From an uncultured Clostridia bacterium (GTDB taxonomy: Bacteria; Bacillota; Clostridia; Oscillospirales; Acutalibacteraceae), in contig CANQMH010000014.1 in the NCBI GenBank assembly GCA_947624865.1, positions 1-33,021 of the forward strand: DNA of 33,021 nt, written 5' to 3'. The notes beneath the pieces are model-generated. The model searched no databases. It saw nothing but the letters and a program-made list of their open reading frames with translations, and was not told the DNA's origin. Positions within the stretch are counted from its first letter, which is position 1. Each line of letters opens with the position of its first letter. This document shows positions 23,136-32,006 of this stretch, piece by piece. Both the position numbers and the translations under genes were made by a program.

Positions 23136-23920
23136 AACAATCCCCTGTCCTTTTCAAGTGAAAACAGCCACCTTGCCGAACTTGACATAGAAACAGCAAG
23201 GTACGGTAAAACATACAATGCCGGCACTACAAAAAAGCAAAGTGCAATCCACCCGATAAAACTTACCAAGAGTTTTATCGACGCTCCGAGATTTCTTAGA
23301 GAAAAACCGATAAATCCGTAAATATATCTGCCGACAGGCAAACAATCGTTCATTGAATACGCCATAAGCGGATAATGCATAAAAATTAAATAAACAAGAA
23401 TTTTTATAACATTAGAAATTATCATTGCACCCAAAAGCGCAAGTGTTATTATATCAAACCCTAATCCGTCACGCAAGTCTGCATTGAGGAAGTACGCAAC
23501 AAAGGCATATAAATCAAGTCCATAACACAACAAAATACAAAATAATGACAACATTAAATTTAGCAGAATCGTCTTGAAATATCTTTTTGCTCCCCTGAAA
23601 AAGTAGAACAAATCATATATTTCTGTACGGTCATATATTGCAACATTGCTTGTCAGCTTTAAAAATCCGTTAATTACAGGCGAAATTAAAAACAACACCG
23701 TTATCAGTCCTGCAAAAACAATATAGTATATCCACTCTCTCTGACTAACGACAATACCCGTTTCCGTATTAATCAGCTTAAAATATAAACTTACAACATA
23801 AAAAAGTCCTTCTGCAAGAATTAATGCAGCGCATACAAAAATAATCGCTGCGATAATTGTTGTCCAGTTTCCGCAGAGTGATTTTTTCGCCTGATTTCTG
23901 ATGATTTTTTCGGTACTCAT
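23129..23920 (-). CDS. Polytopic membrane protein, possibly DUF975-like
   Basis: This 263-residue protein has about six hydrophobic helices. The N-terminus RNQAKKSLCGNWTTII and the pattern of long helices separated by short polar loops recall DUF975 proteins, but I am not certain. No catalytic motif is visible. AAAAGGGA lies about eight bases before the ATG. It is the first gene of the operon with the glycosyltransferase, LicD and AlkD-like genes, overlapping the glycosyltransferase by 7 bases. It may assist export or assembly of the glycan they modify; that is inference from position only. Confidence 0.75.
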   Translation of the reverse strand: MSTEKIIRNQAKKSLCGNWTTIIAAIIFVCAALILAEGLFYVVSLYFKLINTETGIVVSQREWIYYIVFAGLITVLFLISPVINGFLKLTSNVAIYDRTEIYDLFYFFRGAKRYFKTILLNLMLSLFCILLCYGLDLYAFVAYFLNADLRDGLGFDIITLALLGAMIISNVIKILVYLIFMHYPLMAYSMNDCLPVGRYIYGFIGFSLRNLGASIKLLVSFIGWIALCFFVVPALYVLPYLAVSMSSSARWLFSLEKDRGLLC

Positions 23921-23952
23921 TTATTCATTCCCTTTTCTTACCGTTTTTATTA

Positions 23953-23982
23953 GAGCAATACCTTTCAGATACGGTATTGCCT
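23953..23982 (-). terminator. Hairpin between the dipeptidase and the glycan operon
   Basis: GCAATACC/GGTATTGC form a perfect 8-bp stem with a 10-base loop, 50 bases past the dipeptidase stop. No T-run follows, so it may be a weak terminator or an mRNA-end stabiliser. Confidence 0.35.
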
Positions 23983-24032
23983 TGGTTTATTCTTGGACAT
24001 ATTTTAAGAGTGTATCAAAAGCCTTGGCATTA

Positions 24033-25394
24033 TTAACCCTGAGTGAAAAGTCTGTACATTGCTTCCATACAAATGCCGGCATGCTTAAAGTAATTCTCTT
24101 TATCAACACTTTCATCTGCATTGTGCATACGAATATCATCATTTTTGAAGTTCGGACCAAATGCTACTCCGTTTCCGCCGAGCTTTCTTGCATATGTTCC
24201 GCCGCCTGTTGAATAAATTTCCGCCTTTTCTCCCGTTATGCTTTCATAAGCTTCAGACAAAATCGTGATAAGTTTTGATTCCTTTTCAACATACAGCGGA
24301 CGCTCGTGATGTAAAATTTTAACCTTTAAGTTACTGTTTTTTGCAACCTTTTCAAATTGCTTTATCACATTTTCTCCCTTTACCGTTACAGGATAGCGTA
24401 TGTCAAACTGAGCCTTTGCCGTTTCTCCCTCAACGTGTACCGAGCTCAAATTCACCGTAAGCTCGCCCGAAGCCGAGTCGCTCATTTTTAATCCCAGAGA
24501 ACGTCCGTTAGTTTCTTTGTTTACAGCATAATCAATAAAAGAACATATTGAACCTATGTCATGCGCTTCATAAGCGTTTGCAATAAGGTCAACAAGAGCT
24601 GCCGCAGCATTGTATCCCTTGTGAGGTTCACAGGCATGAGCCGCCCTGCCCCTGCTTATAATCATAAGTCCGTCAATTGTATAGTTAAATTCAAAATTTC
24701 CGTCGCTTGCATCAGCAAGGCGCATTAAAGTCTGCTCGTCATAGCTTGAAGAATCAAGCATAGCATATGCCATATCGGGAACGGCATTAATTGCATTTCC
24801 CGAATGGAACTGCGTCAGTAATGTTGCATTGTTTACAATTGTATTTACCTCAATTTGAAGAATACCCTTTTCAGCAAAGCAAATCCCGTAGTCACTGTCG
24901 GGAGTGAAAGCCATATCGGGAACAGGCATTTTTTCAAAATATCCATCCATATCGCTCATACCGCTCTCTTCGGCGGTACCGTAAATTGCACGCAAAGTAT
25001 TTGCACCTTTAACACCATTTTCTTTCAATGCACGCAGACAGTACAGATTTATAAGAGCCGCACCCTTGTCATCGGCAATTCCTCTGCCGTAAAGTCTGCC
25101 GTCTTTCTCGGTAAGAGTATATGGCTGTACGCTCCAGTTATTTCCGGCAGGAACAACGTCCAGATGCGAAAGCACTCCGCAGAGCTTTCCCCCGCTTCCA
25201 AGCTGAACGTGTGCGCTTTTATCGGTGACCTTTTCTGTTTCAAGACCAAAATCCTCTGCCCTTTTAAGTATAAAATCAAGAGCTTTCTTACATTCATCAT
25301 CCTTTTCGCCGTCAACCGACTCAAATCCGATAAGGGTATTTAAGTCTGCAAGAAGCTCATCTTTGTATTCAAGTATTTTATCTCCGAACAACAT
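24033..25394 (-). CDS. M20-family dipeptidase (PepV/Sapep type)
   Basis: This 453-residue, zinc-dependent cytoplasmic peptidase probably cleaves dipeptides. Metal-site motifs are present in order: SHLDVVPAG (His, Asp), GRGIADDKGA (bridging Asp), TAEESGMSDM (catalytic and metal Glu) and TPDSDYG (Asp); the C-terminal MHNADE supplies the last His. A dimerisation lid domain is inserted at about 175-370. The length and GMSDM motif fit the PepV/Sapep subgroup rather than DapE or ArgE. A TTG just before the ATG also opens the frame; the ATG at 25394 is chosen because GGAGG lies seven bases before it. It follows the YfhO-type gene by 26 bases and is probably co-transcribed with it. Confidence 0.92.
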   Translation of the reverse strand: MLFGDKILEYKDELLADLNTLIGFESVDGEKDDECKKALDFILKRAEDFGLETEKVTDKSAHVQLGSGGKLCGVLSHLDVVPAGNNWSVQPYTLTEKDGRLYGRGIADDKGAALINLYCLRALKENGVKGANTLRAIYGTAEESGMSDMDGYFEKMPVPDMAFTPDSDYGICFAEKGILQIEVNTIVNNATLLTQFHSGNAINAVPDMAYAMLDSSSYDEQTLMRLADASDGNFEFNYTIDGLMIISRGRAAHACEPHKGYNAAAALVDLIANAYEAHDIGSICSFIDYAVNKETNGRSLGLKMSDSASGELTVNLSSVHVEGETAKAQFDIRYPVTVKGENVIKQFEKVAKNSNLKVKILHHERPLYVEKESKLITILSEAYESITGEKAEIYSTGGGTYARKLGGNGVAFGPNFKNDDIRMHNADESVDKENYFKHAGICMEAMYRLFTQG

Positions 25395-25420
25395 CAAAAT
25401 ACCTCCCTGTCAATTATTAA

Positions 25421-27886
25421 TTAATCAGTACCATTACTATCAAAATGCTTTTTCTTTCTCCTGATTCCGTAATATCCTAAAATACAAATATATATGCAAA
25501 ATACTCCCAATGCAGTCAAGCTCACAGCAACGCCTGTAGAAAATCCCGGAGTTTCATATGTGAACTCAATTTTACAATCGGTTTTTGCAGGAATTTTTAC
25601 AGCCATAAATCCGTAATTGACCTTTTCAATTTCAACAGAACTGCCGTTTACTTTCGCTGAAAATCCGGAACTGTACGGCACACTGAAAAACAGCAGATTT
25701 TCTTCTCCGTCATTTTTGTATTCAGCCTTGAATCCATCATCTGTATATTCAAAATTTGTACAGCTTGAGTCTGCCAGCTTTTCGCACTGTTCTTTATATT
25801 TTTTCGCATTAAAACGGTAGGTATCAACCACACTGTCAAAATAATCGGGATTCTTTCCGTAAAGCAGTTTATATTTTTCATCTGAGTAACCCGTGATTTC
25901 AGAATATTTCTTCATCTGTTCTCGCGAAAGCACCATTGAATATAAAATCGCCTCTGTTTTCTGAGCATCATTAACTCTTTCAAACTCTTCTTCCGTTACA
26001 AATGAATCATAAGTAAATCCCATAGGAATATAACATTCGTTTTCATAAATATCAAATCCGTTACAGGTTTTAACGTATTTCCAGTAAGGCATTTTTGTTT
26101 TTCCGTCTTCATCTATAAACGAGTTCTCGCTGCCTGCTTTACCATCGTTTCTGTAATCAAAAAGATATTTACAGCTGAAAAGTCCACGCAGTCCGTAATT
26201 AGCTGTTTCAGGGCGGGATGCAACATCACGTTCTATTCCCATAGCATTGTAAAACTGCATAATAGATGTTGAAACCGAACTTTGAAAGCAATTTATACTC
26301 TGAATTTGCCAAAAAATTGCCGTATTATCAATACATTCATAAAAATCGCTTCTGACTTCATCAATGTCGTCTACTTTAATTCCGTCACGCCTGTTTATAA
26401 TATTTTCTTTTATAACAATGTCAGCTGAGCTTGATTTAACGCCTATTGCAATAATAAATACCGAAGTTACAATTGATACAATAAGCGTTCCGATCACGGT
26501 CATAAGAATAAATCTTTTTTTGTGCGGTTTGAATTTTTTTAATATTAGCACAAAAGCAAGAATACTCATTAATGCAAAAAGTACATAAATCCAAAAAATT
26601 TCAAATTTAGCCTGAACACCGAGCACAAAGGTTTCAGTACCGTCGTCATTCTTTGTTATGTTCGGCATAAGTCCTATGAGAAGAGCCATTCCTGCAGTAA
26701 TTCCCGCAGACCAGCCGATTGCCCTGTTCCAGTCAGCAGATTTATCTTCTAACGCACGTATTGTTGCAAGCGCAAACATAAGGACTATCATATAGAACCA
26801 GCGGGCATAATAAATTGAACTGTTCATAAGCTGGAACATACTGTTCAGCACAGGTACAAATGCAAACAGCATTAAAAGCACTATAAGCTTTTTCAGCCAA
26901 TCTCTTTTTCTTGTCTGCAAAAATGCTATTACTCCCGTCATACCAAACAGTGGCAGCCAGCCTGCTACCGAAGCCCATTTGCAGTTTGATTCAGGGGTAA
27001 ACACAGGAAATGCAGGCATATCGGCAGGGAACAGAAATCCTGCTATTATTAGCCAGTACCTTTGCGGCTTATTATGGACAAGCGAATCCCAGCCCTGAGG
27101 GAAACTGTCCAGACGCGGATTGCCCATAAGCCCGAGCACAGACGGCAGTAAAATAAATGCCGTTGCGGCAAAACCGATTAAAACCTCAAGTGCTAAAATC
27201 AAAAAATCCTTAATTCTGAATTTATACGTCTTTGTCAGGGTAATCATAAGGTAGTAGATAATCACAAACAATACCTGACCGACAAAGAAATAGTAATTTA
27301 CAACACACGAGCAAAATACCGCAATTGCAAATACAACACGCTTTTTATCATATATAAATGCATCCAGAGCCGCAAGCAGCAGGGGAAACATTATCATAGG
27401 CTCGTGAAAATGAAAGAAAAACACATTGTATATTGAAAAACCCGAAAACGCATAGAGCAGTCCGCCTAATACTGCATAGTTTTTGTTCTGCACATATCTT
27501 CGCAAGAACAAATATGCGCTTAAAGCGGCACAGGCAAATTTTATAATAAGCAGAGGACCTATAAGATACGGAACGACCTCGCTTGGGAAGGGAATTGTTG
27601 ACCAGAAAAACGGACTTCCTAAAAGATAAAAGCTGTAGCTTGACAAAAAGTCCGAGCCGAGGTCGGTAATATGGCTCCAGCCTAACTGACCGCTTCTTAC
27701 GGTATCGTGAGCCATCTGATAAAAAGAAATTTCCTGAACGTTGAAGTCGCCGTAATAATAAAATACTCCGCCGTTTATTATTATAAAAGGAACAAATATA
27801 ACTGCCGCAGTAACGAGCGCAATTATAAAAGTACGCAAAGCATAGAGCCGTTTTTTAGGGCAATAAATAGGTAGCCTTAGTGTCAT
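25421..27886 (-). CDS. YfhO-family polytopic membrane protein
   Basis: This 821-residue protein has a dozen or so transmembrane helices in its first ~480 residues, then a large extracytoplasmic domain (~500-780) and a final helix with the basic end RRKKK. The N-terminal pattern NGGVFYYYGDFNVQEISFY, then SHITDLGSDFLSSYSFY, and the YAFSGFSIYNVFFFHFHEP segment are typical of YfhO proteins. This GT-C-like family is implicated in glycosylating lipoteichoic acid or other envelope polymers. The frame is open upstream to 27970, but the ATG at 27886 is chosen because AGGAG lies seven bases before it. A TG-extended -10 (TATACT, 27961-27966 minus) may be its promoter. It is the first gene of a unit with the M20 peptidase. 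Confidence 0.88.
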   Translation of the reverse strand: MTLRLPIYCPKKRLYALRTFIIALVTAAVIFVPFIIINGGVFYYYGDFNVQEISFYQMAHDTVRSGQLGWSHITDLGSDFLSSYSFYLLGSPFFWSTIPFPSEVVPYLIGPLLIIKFACAALSAYLFLRRYVQNKNYAVLGGLLYAFSGFSIYNVFFFHFHEPMIMFPLLLAALDAFIYDKKRVVFAIAVFCSCVVNYYFFVGQVLFVIIYYLMITLTKTYKFRIKDFLILALEVLIGFAATAFILLPSVLGLMGNPRLDSFPQGWDSLVHNKPQRYWLIIAGFLFPADMPAFPVFTPESNCKWASVAGWLPLFGMTGVIAFLQTRKRDWLKKLIVLLMLFAFVPVLNSMFQLMNSSIYYARWFYMIVLMFALATIRALEDKSADWNRAIGWSAGITAGMALLIGLMPNITKNDDGTETFVLGVQAKFEIFWIYVLFALMSILAFVLILKKFKPHKKRFILMTVIGTLIVSIVTSVFIIAIGVKSSSADIVIKENIINRRDGIKVDDIDEVRSDFYECIDNTAIFWQIQSINCFQSSVSTSIMQFYNAMGIERDVASRPETANYGLRGLFSCKYLFDYRNDGKAGSENSFIDEDGKTKMPYWKYVKTCNGFDIYENECYIPMGFTYDSFVTEEEFERVNDAQKTEAILYSMVLSREQMKKYSEITGYSDEKYKLLYGKNPDYFDSVVDTYRFNAKKYKEQCEKLADSSCTNFEYTDDGFKAEYKNDGEENLLFFSVPYSSGFSAKVNGSSVEIEKVNYGFMAVKIPAKTDCKIEFTYETPGFSTGVAVSLTALGVFCIYICILGYYGIRRKKKHFDSNGTD

Positions 27887-27923
27887 CCGAATTCTCCTGA
27901 ACAGTAAAATTAAATTTATTTCT

Positions 27924-27951
27924 TTGACTTTTATTTTTTTATTAGTATAAT
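27924..27951 (+). promoter_or_regulatory. Promoter of the YfbR-like gene
   Basis: TTGACT (27924-27929), 16 bases, TATAAT (27946-27951) on the plus strand. It lies in the divergent 134-base region shared with the YfhO-type gene. Confidence 0.7.
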
Positions 27952-28020
27952 AATTAATATAGTATAACATATTTTCCGCAATTTTGCACTAATTTTTGTA
28001 AAAAAACAGGAGATAATCTT

Positions 28021-28608
28021 ATGAAGCAGTCACATTTTTACGCAATGCTGTCAAGAATGAAGTATATAAACCGCTGGGGACTGATGAACAATACTAAAAA
28101 TGAGAATATCAGCGAGCACAGCCTTCAGGTTGCAATGATCGCGCATTGTCTGGTACTGATCCATAATAAGCGTTACGGCGGAAGCATTAATCCCGAAAGA
28201 GCCGCCTTGCTTGCAATTTTTCACGATTCAACCGAAATAATTACGGGCGATATGCCTACTCCCATAAAATATTTTAATCCCGAAATCAAAGAAGCGTATC
28301 AAAAAATAGAAAATACTGCGGCAAATAAGTTAATTTCAATGCTCCCCGATGATTTTAAAGAGGATTTTGAGCAAATAATAAAAATGAACGGCAGTAATGA
28401 TGAAGAAATAAAAAAATATGTAAAAGCAGCAGACAGATTTTCCGCCCTTATTAAGTGCATAGATGAAATGCGTATGGGCAATGATGAATTCAGAAAGGCA
28501 AAAGAATCAATTGAAAGCTCTATTAACAATATGAATATGCCGGAAACAGAAGTATTTAAAAAAGAATTTCTCCCGTCGTTCTATCTATCCCTTGATGAAC
28601 AGGACTAA
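28021..28608 (+). CDS. yfbR: YfbR-like HD-domain 5'-deoxynucleotidase
   Basis: This 195-residue metal-dependent phosphohydrolase removes phosphate from deoxynucleoside 5'-monophosphates in the cytoplasm, helping to balance dNTP pools. HFYAMLSRMKYINRWGLM and NENISEHSLQVAMIAH match the E. coli YfbR N-terminus. The HD ligands are His33, His68, Asp69 and Asp138 (KAADRFSAL), and TGDMPTPIKYFN is the substrate-loop motif. Length matches the family. AGGAGAT precedes the ATG. No partner gene is adjacent, so it is probably monocistronic. Confidence 0.93.
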   Translation: MKQSHFYAMLSRMKYINRWGLMNNTKNENISEHSLQVAMIAHCLVLIHNKRYGGSINPERAALLAIFHDSTEIITGDMPTPIKYFNPEIKEAYQKIENTAANKLISMLPDDFKEDFEQIIKMNGSNDEEIKKYVKAADRFSALIKCIDEMRMGNDEFRKAKESIESSINNMNMPETEVFKKEFLPSFYLSLDEQD

Positions 28609-28725
28609 GACATATCAGAAAAACTTCTATCATTCCATTATTAGGACGATTTTTTGACGAAAAAACATAAAATTATATATAAGCTGTAATTTAGTTCTAT
28701 ATAAGAATTATATATTTGATTAATA

Positions 28726-28734
28726 TGTTATAAT
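28726..28734 (+). promoter_or_regulatory. Extended -10 promoter of the LCP gene
   Basis: TGTTATAAT is an extended -10 box 70 bases before the LCP start. No good -35 box is seen at 16-18 bases upstream. Confidence 0.45.
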
Positions 28735-28803
28735 TGTTAGATATTAGATATACGATAATATAATCAGCCATATTTTATAAATATACCTAATCGGAGGAGC
28801 CAC

Positions 28804-29949
28804 ATGGCAAACTATGATACAAAGAGGAATAATGACTCAAACCTCGTTGACATAAGTTCAAATTCGCAGATTAGAAAAATCTATAATAAAAAAGGCAGAA
28901 CAAAACGCGTTTTATGCATTATTTTTTCAGTTCTTTTTTTACTTGGCGGAAGCGGACTGCTGTATTACTACTCCCTTTTAAATTCACTCAATTATGTTGA
29001 TATTGCAGATGATGATCCCGACTCAACAAAATCCACAGTTCCTGCTCTCTCAGGCACAGGAACACAGCTTTCACTTTCGGACGGTGAACTGCTTCAGGAC
29101 TCAAAAGTTCTCAACGTAATGCTCTTTGGCGAGGATAATGCAAACGGAGACAAATACGGCAGAAGCGATACAATGATTATGATGTCAATTGATAATCGTC
29201 ACAAAAAGCTTAAACTCACTTCATTTCAGCGCGACACATACGTATATATACCCGATAATGACTACAACAAAATAAATGCGTCCTATACTCTCGGAGGGGC
29301 CAAGCTGTCTATTCAGACTATTGAGGCAAACTTCGGAATAAAGGTTGACCGTTATGCTGTAGTTGATTTTGACAGCTTTATAAAAATCATCGATACGCTT
29401 GGCGGAATAGACCTTACCCTTACTCAGGACGAAATTGATTATATTAATTATCAAATGTACAAAAACCATCAGGCTGACACCCGCACAACAATTACAGACT
29501 CTCCGGGAATCGTTCACCTTACAGGTCAGCAGGCATTGTGGTATGCCCGCGACAGAGGTCTTTCAATTGGTGAGGACAACAACGAAATCGGAATTGAAGG
29601 CGACGACTGGGACAGAACATCAAGACAAAGAAAACTGCTTGAAACTGTTTTCAACAGTATGAAAGACGCTGATCTTGCTCAAATTGTTTCCATTGTAAGC
29701 TCTGTTGGACCGCTTGTTACAACAAACCTCAAAAAAGATGAAATTACCGCGCTTGTTTCACATTCGCTGACTTATCTTGATTACGATGTTGAGCAATATT
29801 ACGTTCCCGAACAAGGATTATGGTATTATGACGACAACACCCCTGTAGGCTCGGTTATTAAAATCTCAGACTTGGATGCACAGCGAGTAGCTTTTGCAAA
29901 GTTTGTCTATGAAGATCTCATAACAGGTTCAACAACTGAAACCCAGTAA
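28804..29949 (+). CDS. LytR-CpsA-Psr (LCP) family cell-wall glycopolymer ligase
   Basis: This 381-residue membrane enzyme of the family attaches teichoic acid or capsular polymers from lipid carriers to peptidoglycan. It has a cytoplasmic N-terminus (~1-35, basic), one helix (~37-58) and an extracytoplasmic LCP domain (~98-340). Conserved LCP motifs are visible: RSDTMIMMSID, LTSFQRDTYVYIP (the phosphate-binding Arg), KINASYTLGG, VDFDSFIKIIDTLGGID, LTGQQALWYARDR and RTSRQRKLL. A 12-residue acidic insertion between YARDR and RTSRQR (GEDNNEIGIEGDDWD region) is slightly long for the family. GGAGGAG lies five bases before the ATG. It fits functionally with LicD, GT2 and YfhO nearby, but is transcribed separately. 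Confidence 0.93.
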   Translation: MANYDTKRNNDSNLVDISSNSQIRKIYNKKGRTKRVLCIIFSVLFLLGGSGLLYYYSLLNSLNYVDIADDDPDSTKSTVPALSGTGTQLSLSDGELLQDSKVLNVMLFGEDNANGDKYGRSDTMIMMSIDNRHKKLKLTSFQRDTYVYIPDNDYNKINASYTLGGAKLSIQTIEANFGIKVDRYAVVDFDSFIKIIDTLGGIDLTLTQDEIDYINYQMYKNHQADTRTTITDSPGIVHLTGQQALWYARDRGLSIGEDNNEIGIEGDDWDRTSRQRKLLETVFNSMKDADLAQIVSIVSSVGPLVTTNLKKDEITALVSHSLTYLDYDVEQYYVPEQGLWYYDDNTPVGSVIKISDLDAQRVAFAKFVYEDLITGSTTETQ

Positions 29950-30042
29950 ATAACTTTATTAGTCTGCAAAAGATTTGATAAATAAAAAACAGTTCCTATA
30001 ACAGCAATTCGGATAAATTCAAAAAATTAAATTTATAAACTT

Positions 30043-30077
30043 ACAAGCGACAGATAATAAACTGCCGCTTGTTTTTT
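30043..30077 (+). terminator. Terminator of the LCP gene
   Basis: ACAAGCGACAG/CTGCCGCTTGT form an 11-bp stem with one mismatch, followed by six T. Confidence 0.85.
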
Positions 30078-30124
30078 GTTTATAATGATTTATAGGTATT
30101 CATTATTATTTAATTTAATAATTA

Positions 30125-30154
30125 TAAAACTCCTCCGACAAACATCGGAGGAGT
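30125..30154 (-). terminator. Terminator of the carboxyltransferase cluster
   Basis: ACTCCTCCGA/TCGGAGGAGT form a perfect 10-bp stem with a 5-base loop, followed by TTTTAT on the minus strand, 13 bases past the last stop. Confidence 0.85.
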
Positions 30155-30167
30155 AACTGTTAAAATA

Positions 30168-31571
30168 TTAAACGGGGTGCACCTTATTTTCTTTATCAAG
30201 CTTTTCGCCGTTAATACCAACCTTAGCATTTCTTCTCTTTTCAAAGAAGTCAAGCGCAACTTTCGGAAACTGAGCATATGAAAGCACATCCTCAGGCTGT
30301 TCAATCCACTGTGAAATTTCACTGCGGAGCTTGTCAAGTTCAGGTTCAAGAAGGTCGGCAGGACGTCCTGAAATAACCTTCTTGTCGCCGATAATCTTTT
30401 TCTGAAACTCAGGGTCAATAGGCATCGGTGTAGTGCCGTACTCTCCTGCAACAAGACCCTTAAATTCGTTCGTACACATTTTATAACGCTCGCCTGTAAT
30501 TACATTGAATACAGCCTGTGTACCTACAATCTGAGATGTAGGAGTTACCAAAGGTGGATAACCCGAATCCTCACGAACTCTCGGAACCTCTTCAAGCACC
30601 TTATCAAGCTGGTCTTCCTTGCCTGCCTGCTTGAGCTGCGAAAGAAGATTGGAAAGCATACCGCCGGGAACCTGATAGATAAGTGCTTTTGCATCTGTAG
30701 CAAGCATTTTCGGGTCAAGAAGTCCTGACTTAATGTACTTTTCACGAAGAGTCATAAAGTAAGCGCGAATATCGGCAAGTGCTCTGATATCAAGACCTGT
30801 ATCAAACTCAGTACCCTGCAATGCCGCAACCATTGATTCAGTAGGAGCGTGTGATGTTCCGAGGGCAAGCGGACTGATAGCCGTGTCAATTCCGTCTGCA
30901 CCTGCTTCAACACCCTTTAACAAACACATTGAGGCAAGACCTGATGTATAGTGTGTATGAAGCTGTAACGGAAGCTCGGGAACAGCTTTTTTAATTGCTC
31001 TTACAAGGCTTTCTGTTTTTGACGGAGTAAGCAGAGCCGCCATATCCTTAATGCAGATAGAATCTGCGCCTGCGTCTGCAATTCTCTTTGCATAATCAAC
31101 GTAATACTCGTCTGTAAACACAGGGCCTGTTGTATAGCTTATTGCTACCTGAGCATGTCCGCCCTCTTTATTTGCAGCCTTGATAGCTGTTTTAAGATTT
31201 TTAATATCATTAAGAGCGTCAAAAATACGAATTATATCAATACCGTTTGCTATTGAACGCTGAACAAGATATTCTACACAGTCATCAGCATAATGACGGT
31301 ATCCGAGCATATTCTGTCCTCTGAAAAGCATCTGAAGCTTAGTATTTGGACAATGCTCCTTAATTGTGCGAAGCCTTTGCCATGGATCCTCGTTAAGGAA
31401 ACGAAGACACGCATCATATGTTGCTCCGCCCCAGCATTCAAGTGAATAATAACCGATTTTATCGAGCCTGTCGAGAACGGGAAGCATTTCTTCCGTAGTC
31501 ATTCTTGTGGCAATCAGCGACTGATGAGCGTCACGCAGCGCTGTTTCGGTAATTCTGATTTTCTTTGCCAT
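30168..31571 (-). CDS. OadA/5S-type carboxyltransferase subunit
   Basis: This 467-residue TIM-barrel carboxyltransferase belongs to the pyruvate carboxylase/oxaloacetate decarboxylase alpha group, without a fused biotin domain. It moves carboxyl groups between biotin and pyruvate/oxaloacetate. Motifs: ETALRDAHQSL (metal Asp and Gln/His), SLECWGGATYD, LRTIKEHCPNTKLQMLFRGQN, CIKDMA (the carbamylated Lys) and LHTHYTSG (metal His pair), with a conserved PGGMLSNL C-terminal domain. Two ATGs are possible; the one at 31571 has AAGGG nine bases upstream and is preferred over 31580. It follows the biotin carrier by 30 bases. The set with an MmdA-type subunit mirrors the 5S subunit of transcarboxylase; a decarboxylase pump is the alternative. 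Confidence 0.9.
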   Translation of the reverse strand: MAKKIRITETALRDAHQSLIATRMTTEEMLPVLDRLDKIGYYSLECWGGATYDACLRFLNEDPWQRLRTIKEHCPNTKLQMLFRGQNMLGYRHYADDCVEYLVQRSIANGIDIIRIFDALNDIKNLKTAIKAANKEGGHAQVAISYTTGPVFTDEYYVDYAKRIADAGADSICIKDMAALLTPSKTESLVRAIKKAVPELPLQLHTHYTSGLASMCLLKGVEAGADGIDTAISPLALGTSHAPTESMVAALQGTEFDTGLDIRALADIRAYFMTLREKYIKSGLLDPKMLATDAKALIYQVPGGMLSNLLSQLKQAGKEDQLDKVLEEVPRVREDSGYPPLVTPTSQIVGTQAVFNVITGERYKMCTNEFKGLVAGEYGTTPMPIDPEFQKKIIGDKKVISGRPADLLEPELDKLRSEISQWIEQPEDVLSYAQFPKVALDFFEKRRNAKVGINGEKLDKENKVHPV

Positions 31572-31601
31572 ATTAGACATCCCTTTCGCCAGTTATTAAA
31601 T

Positions 31602-31970
31602 TTAATTAAGAGTTACAAGAACCTTACCGGAATCAACAGATTCTCCCTTTGCAACGTCAACAGTTGCAACAGTACCGTCCTTAGGAGCCTTAACAGGAGT
31701 TTCCATCTTCATAGCTTCAATAAACACAAGGTCATCGCCTGCTTTAACAGCCTGACCTGCCGAAACTACAACATTAACAACAGTTCCGGGCATAGGAGCT
31801 TTTACAACAACAGAACCTGCTGCGCCTGCGGGAGCTGTGGGCTTTGAAGCAGGTGCAGGAGCTGCTGCGGGTGCTGCCTTAGATGCGACAGCAGGAGCAG
31901 AAGAAGCGCCGAGCTCTTCGACCTGAACATCATATGCCGTACCGTTTACTGTAATTCTTAAATTCTTCAT
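31602..31970 (-). CDS. Biotin carboxyl carrier protein
   Basis: This 122-residue carrier has a short N-terminal strand region (MKNLRITVNGTAYDVQVEEL). An Ala/Pro/Lys-rich flexible linker (about 24-52) follows, then a biotinyl domain with the attachment motif EAMKMETP, whose second Met-flanked Lys is biotinylated. The form is that of the gamma/delta carrier of sodium-pump decarboxylases and the 1.3S subunit of transcarboxylase. AAGGGGAA precedes the ATG. It lies between the MmdA-like gene (36 bases away) and the OadA-like gene, so all three are one operon. Confidence 0.95.
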   Translation of the reverse strand: MKNLRITVNGTAYDVQVEELGASSAPAVASKAAPAAAPAPASKPTAPAGAAGSVVVKAPMPGTVVNVVVSAGQAVKAGDDLVFIEAMKMETPVKAPKDGTVATVDVAKGESVDSGKVLVTLN

Positions 31971-32006
31971 TTTAATTTCCCCTTTATTTTAACAAGTTAT
32001 CGTTTA

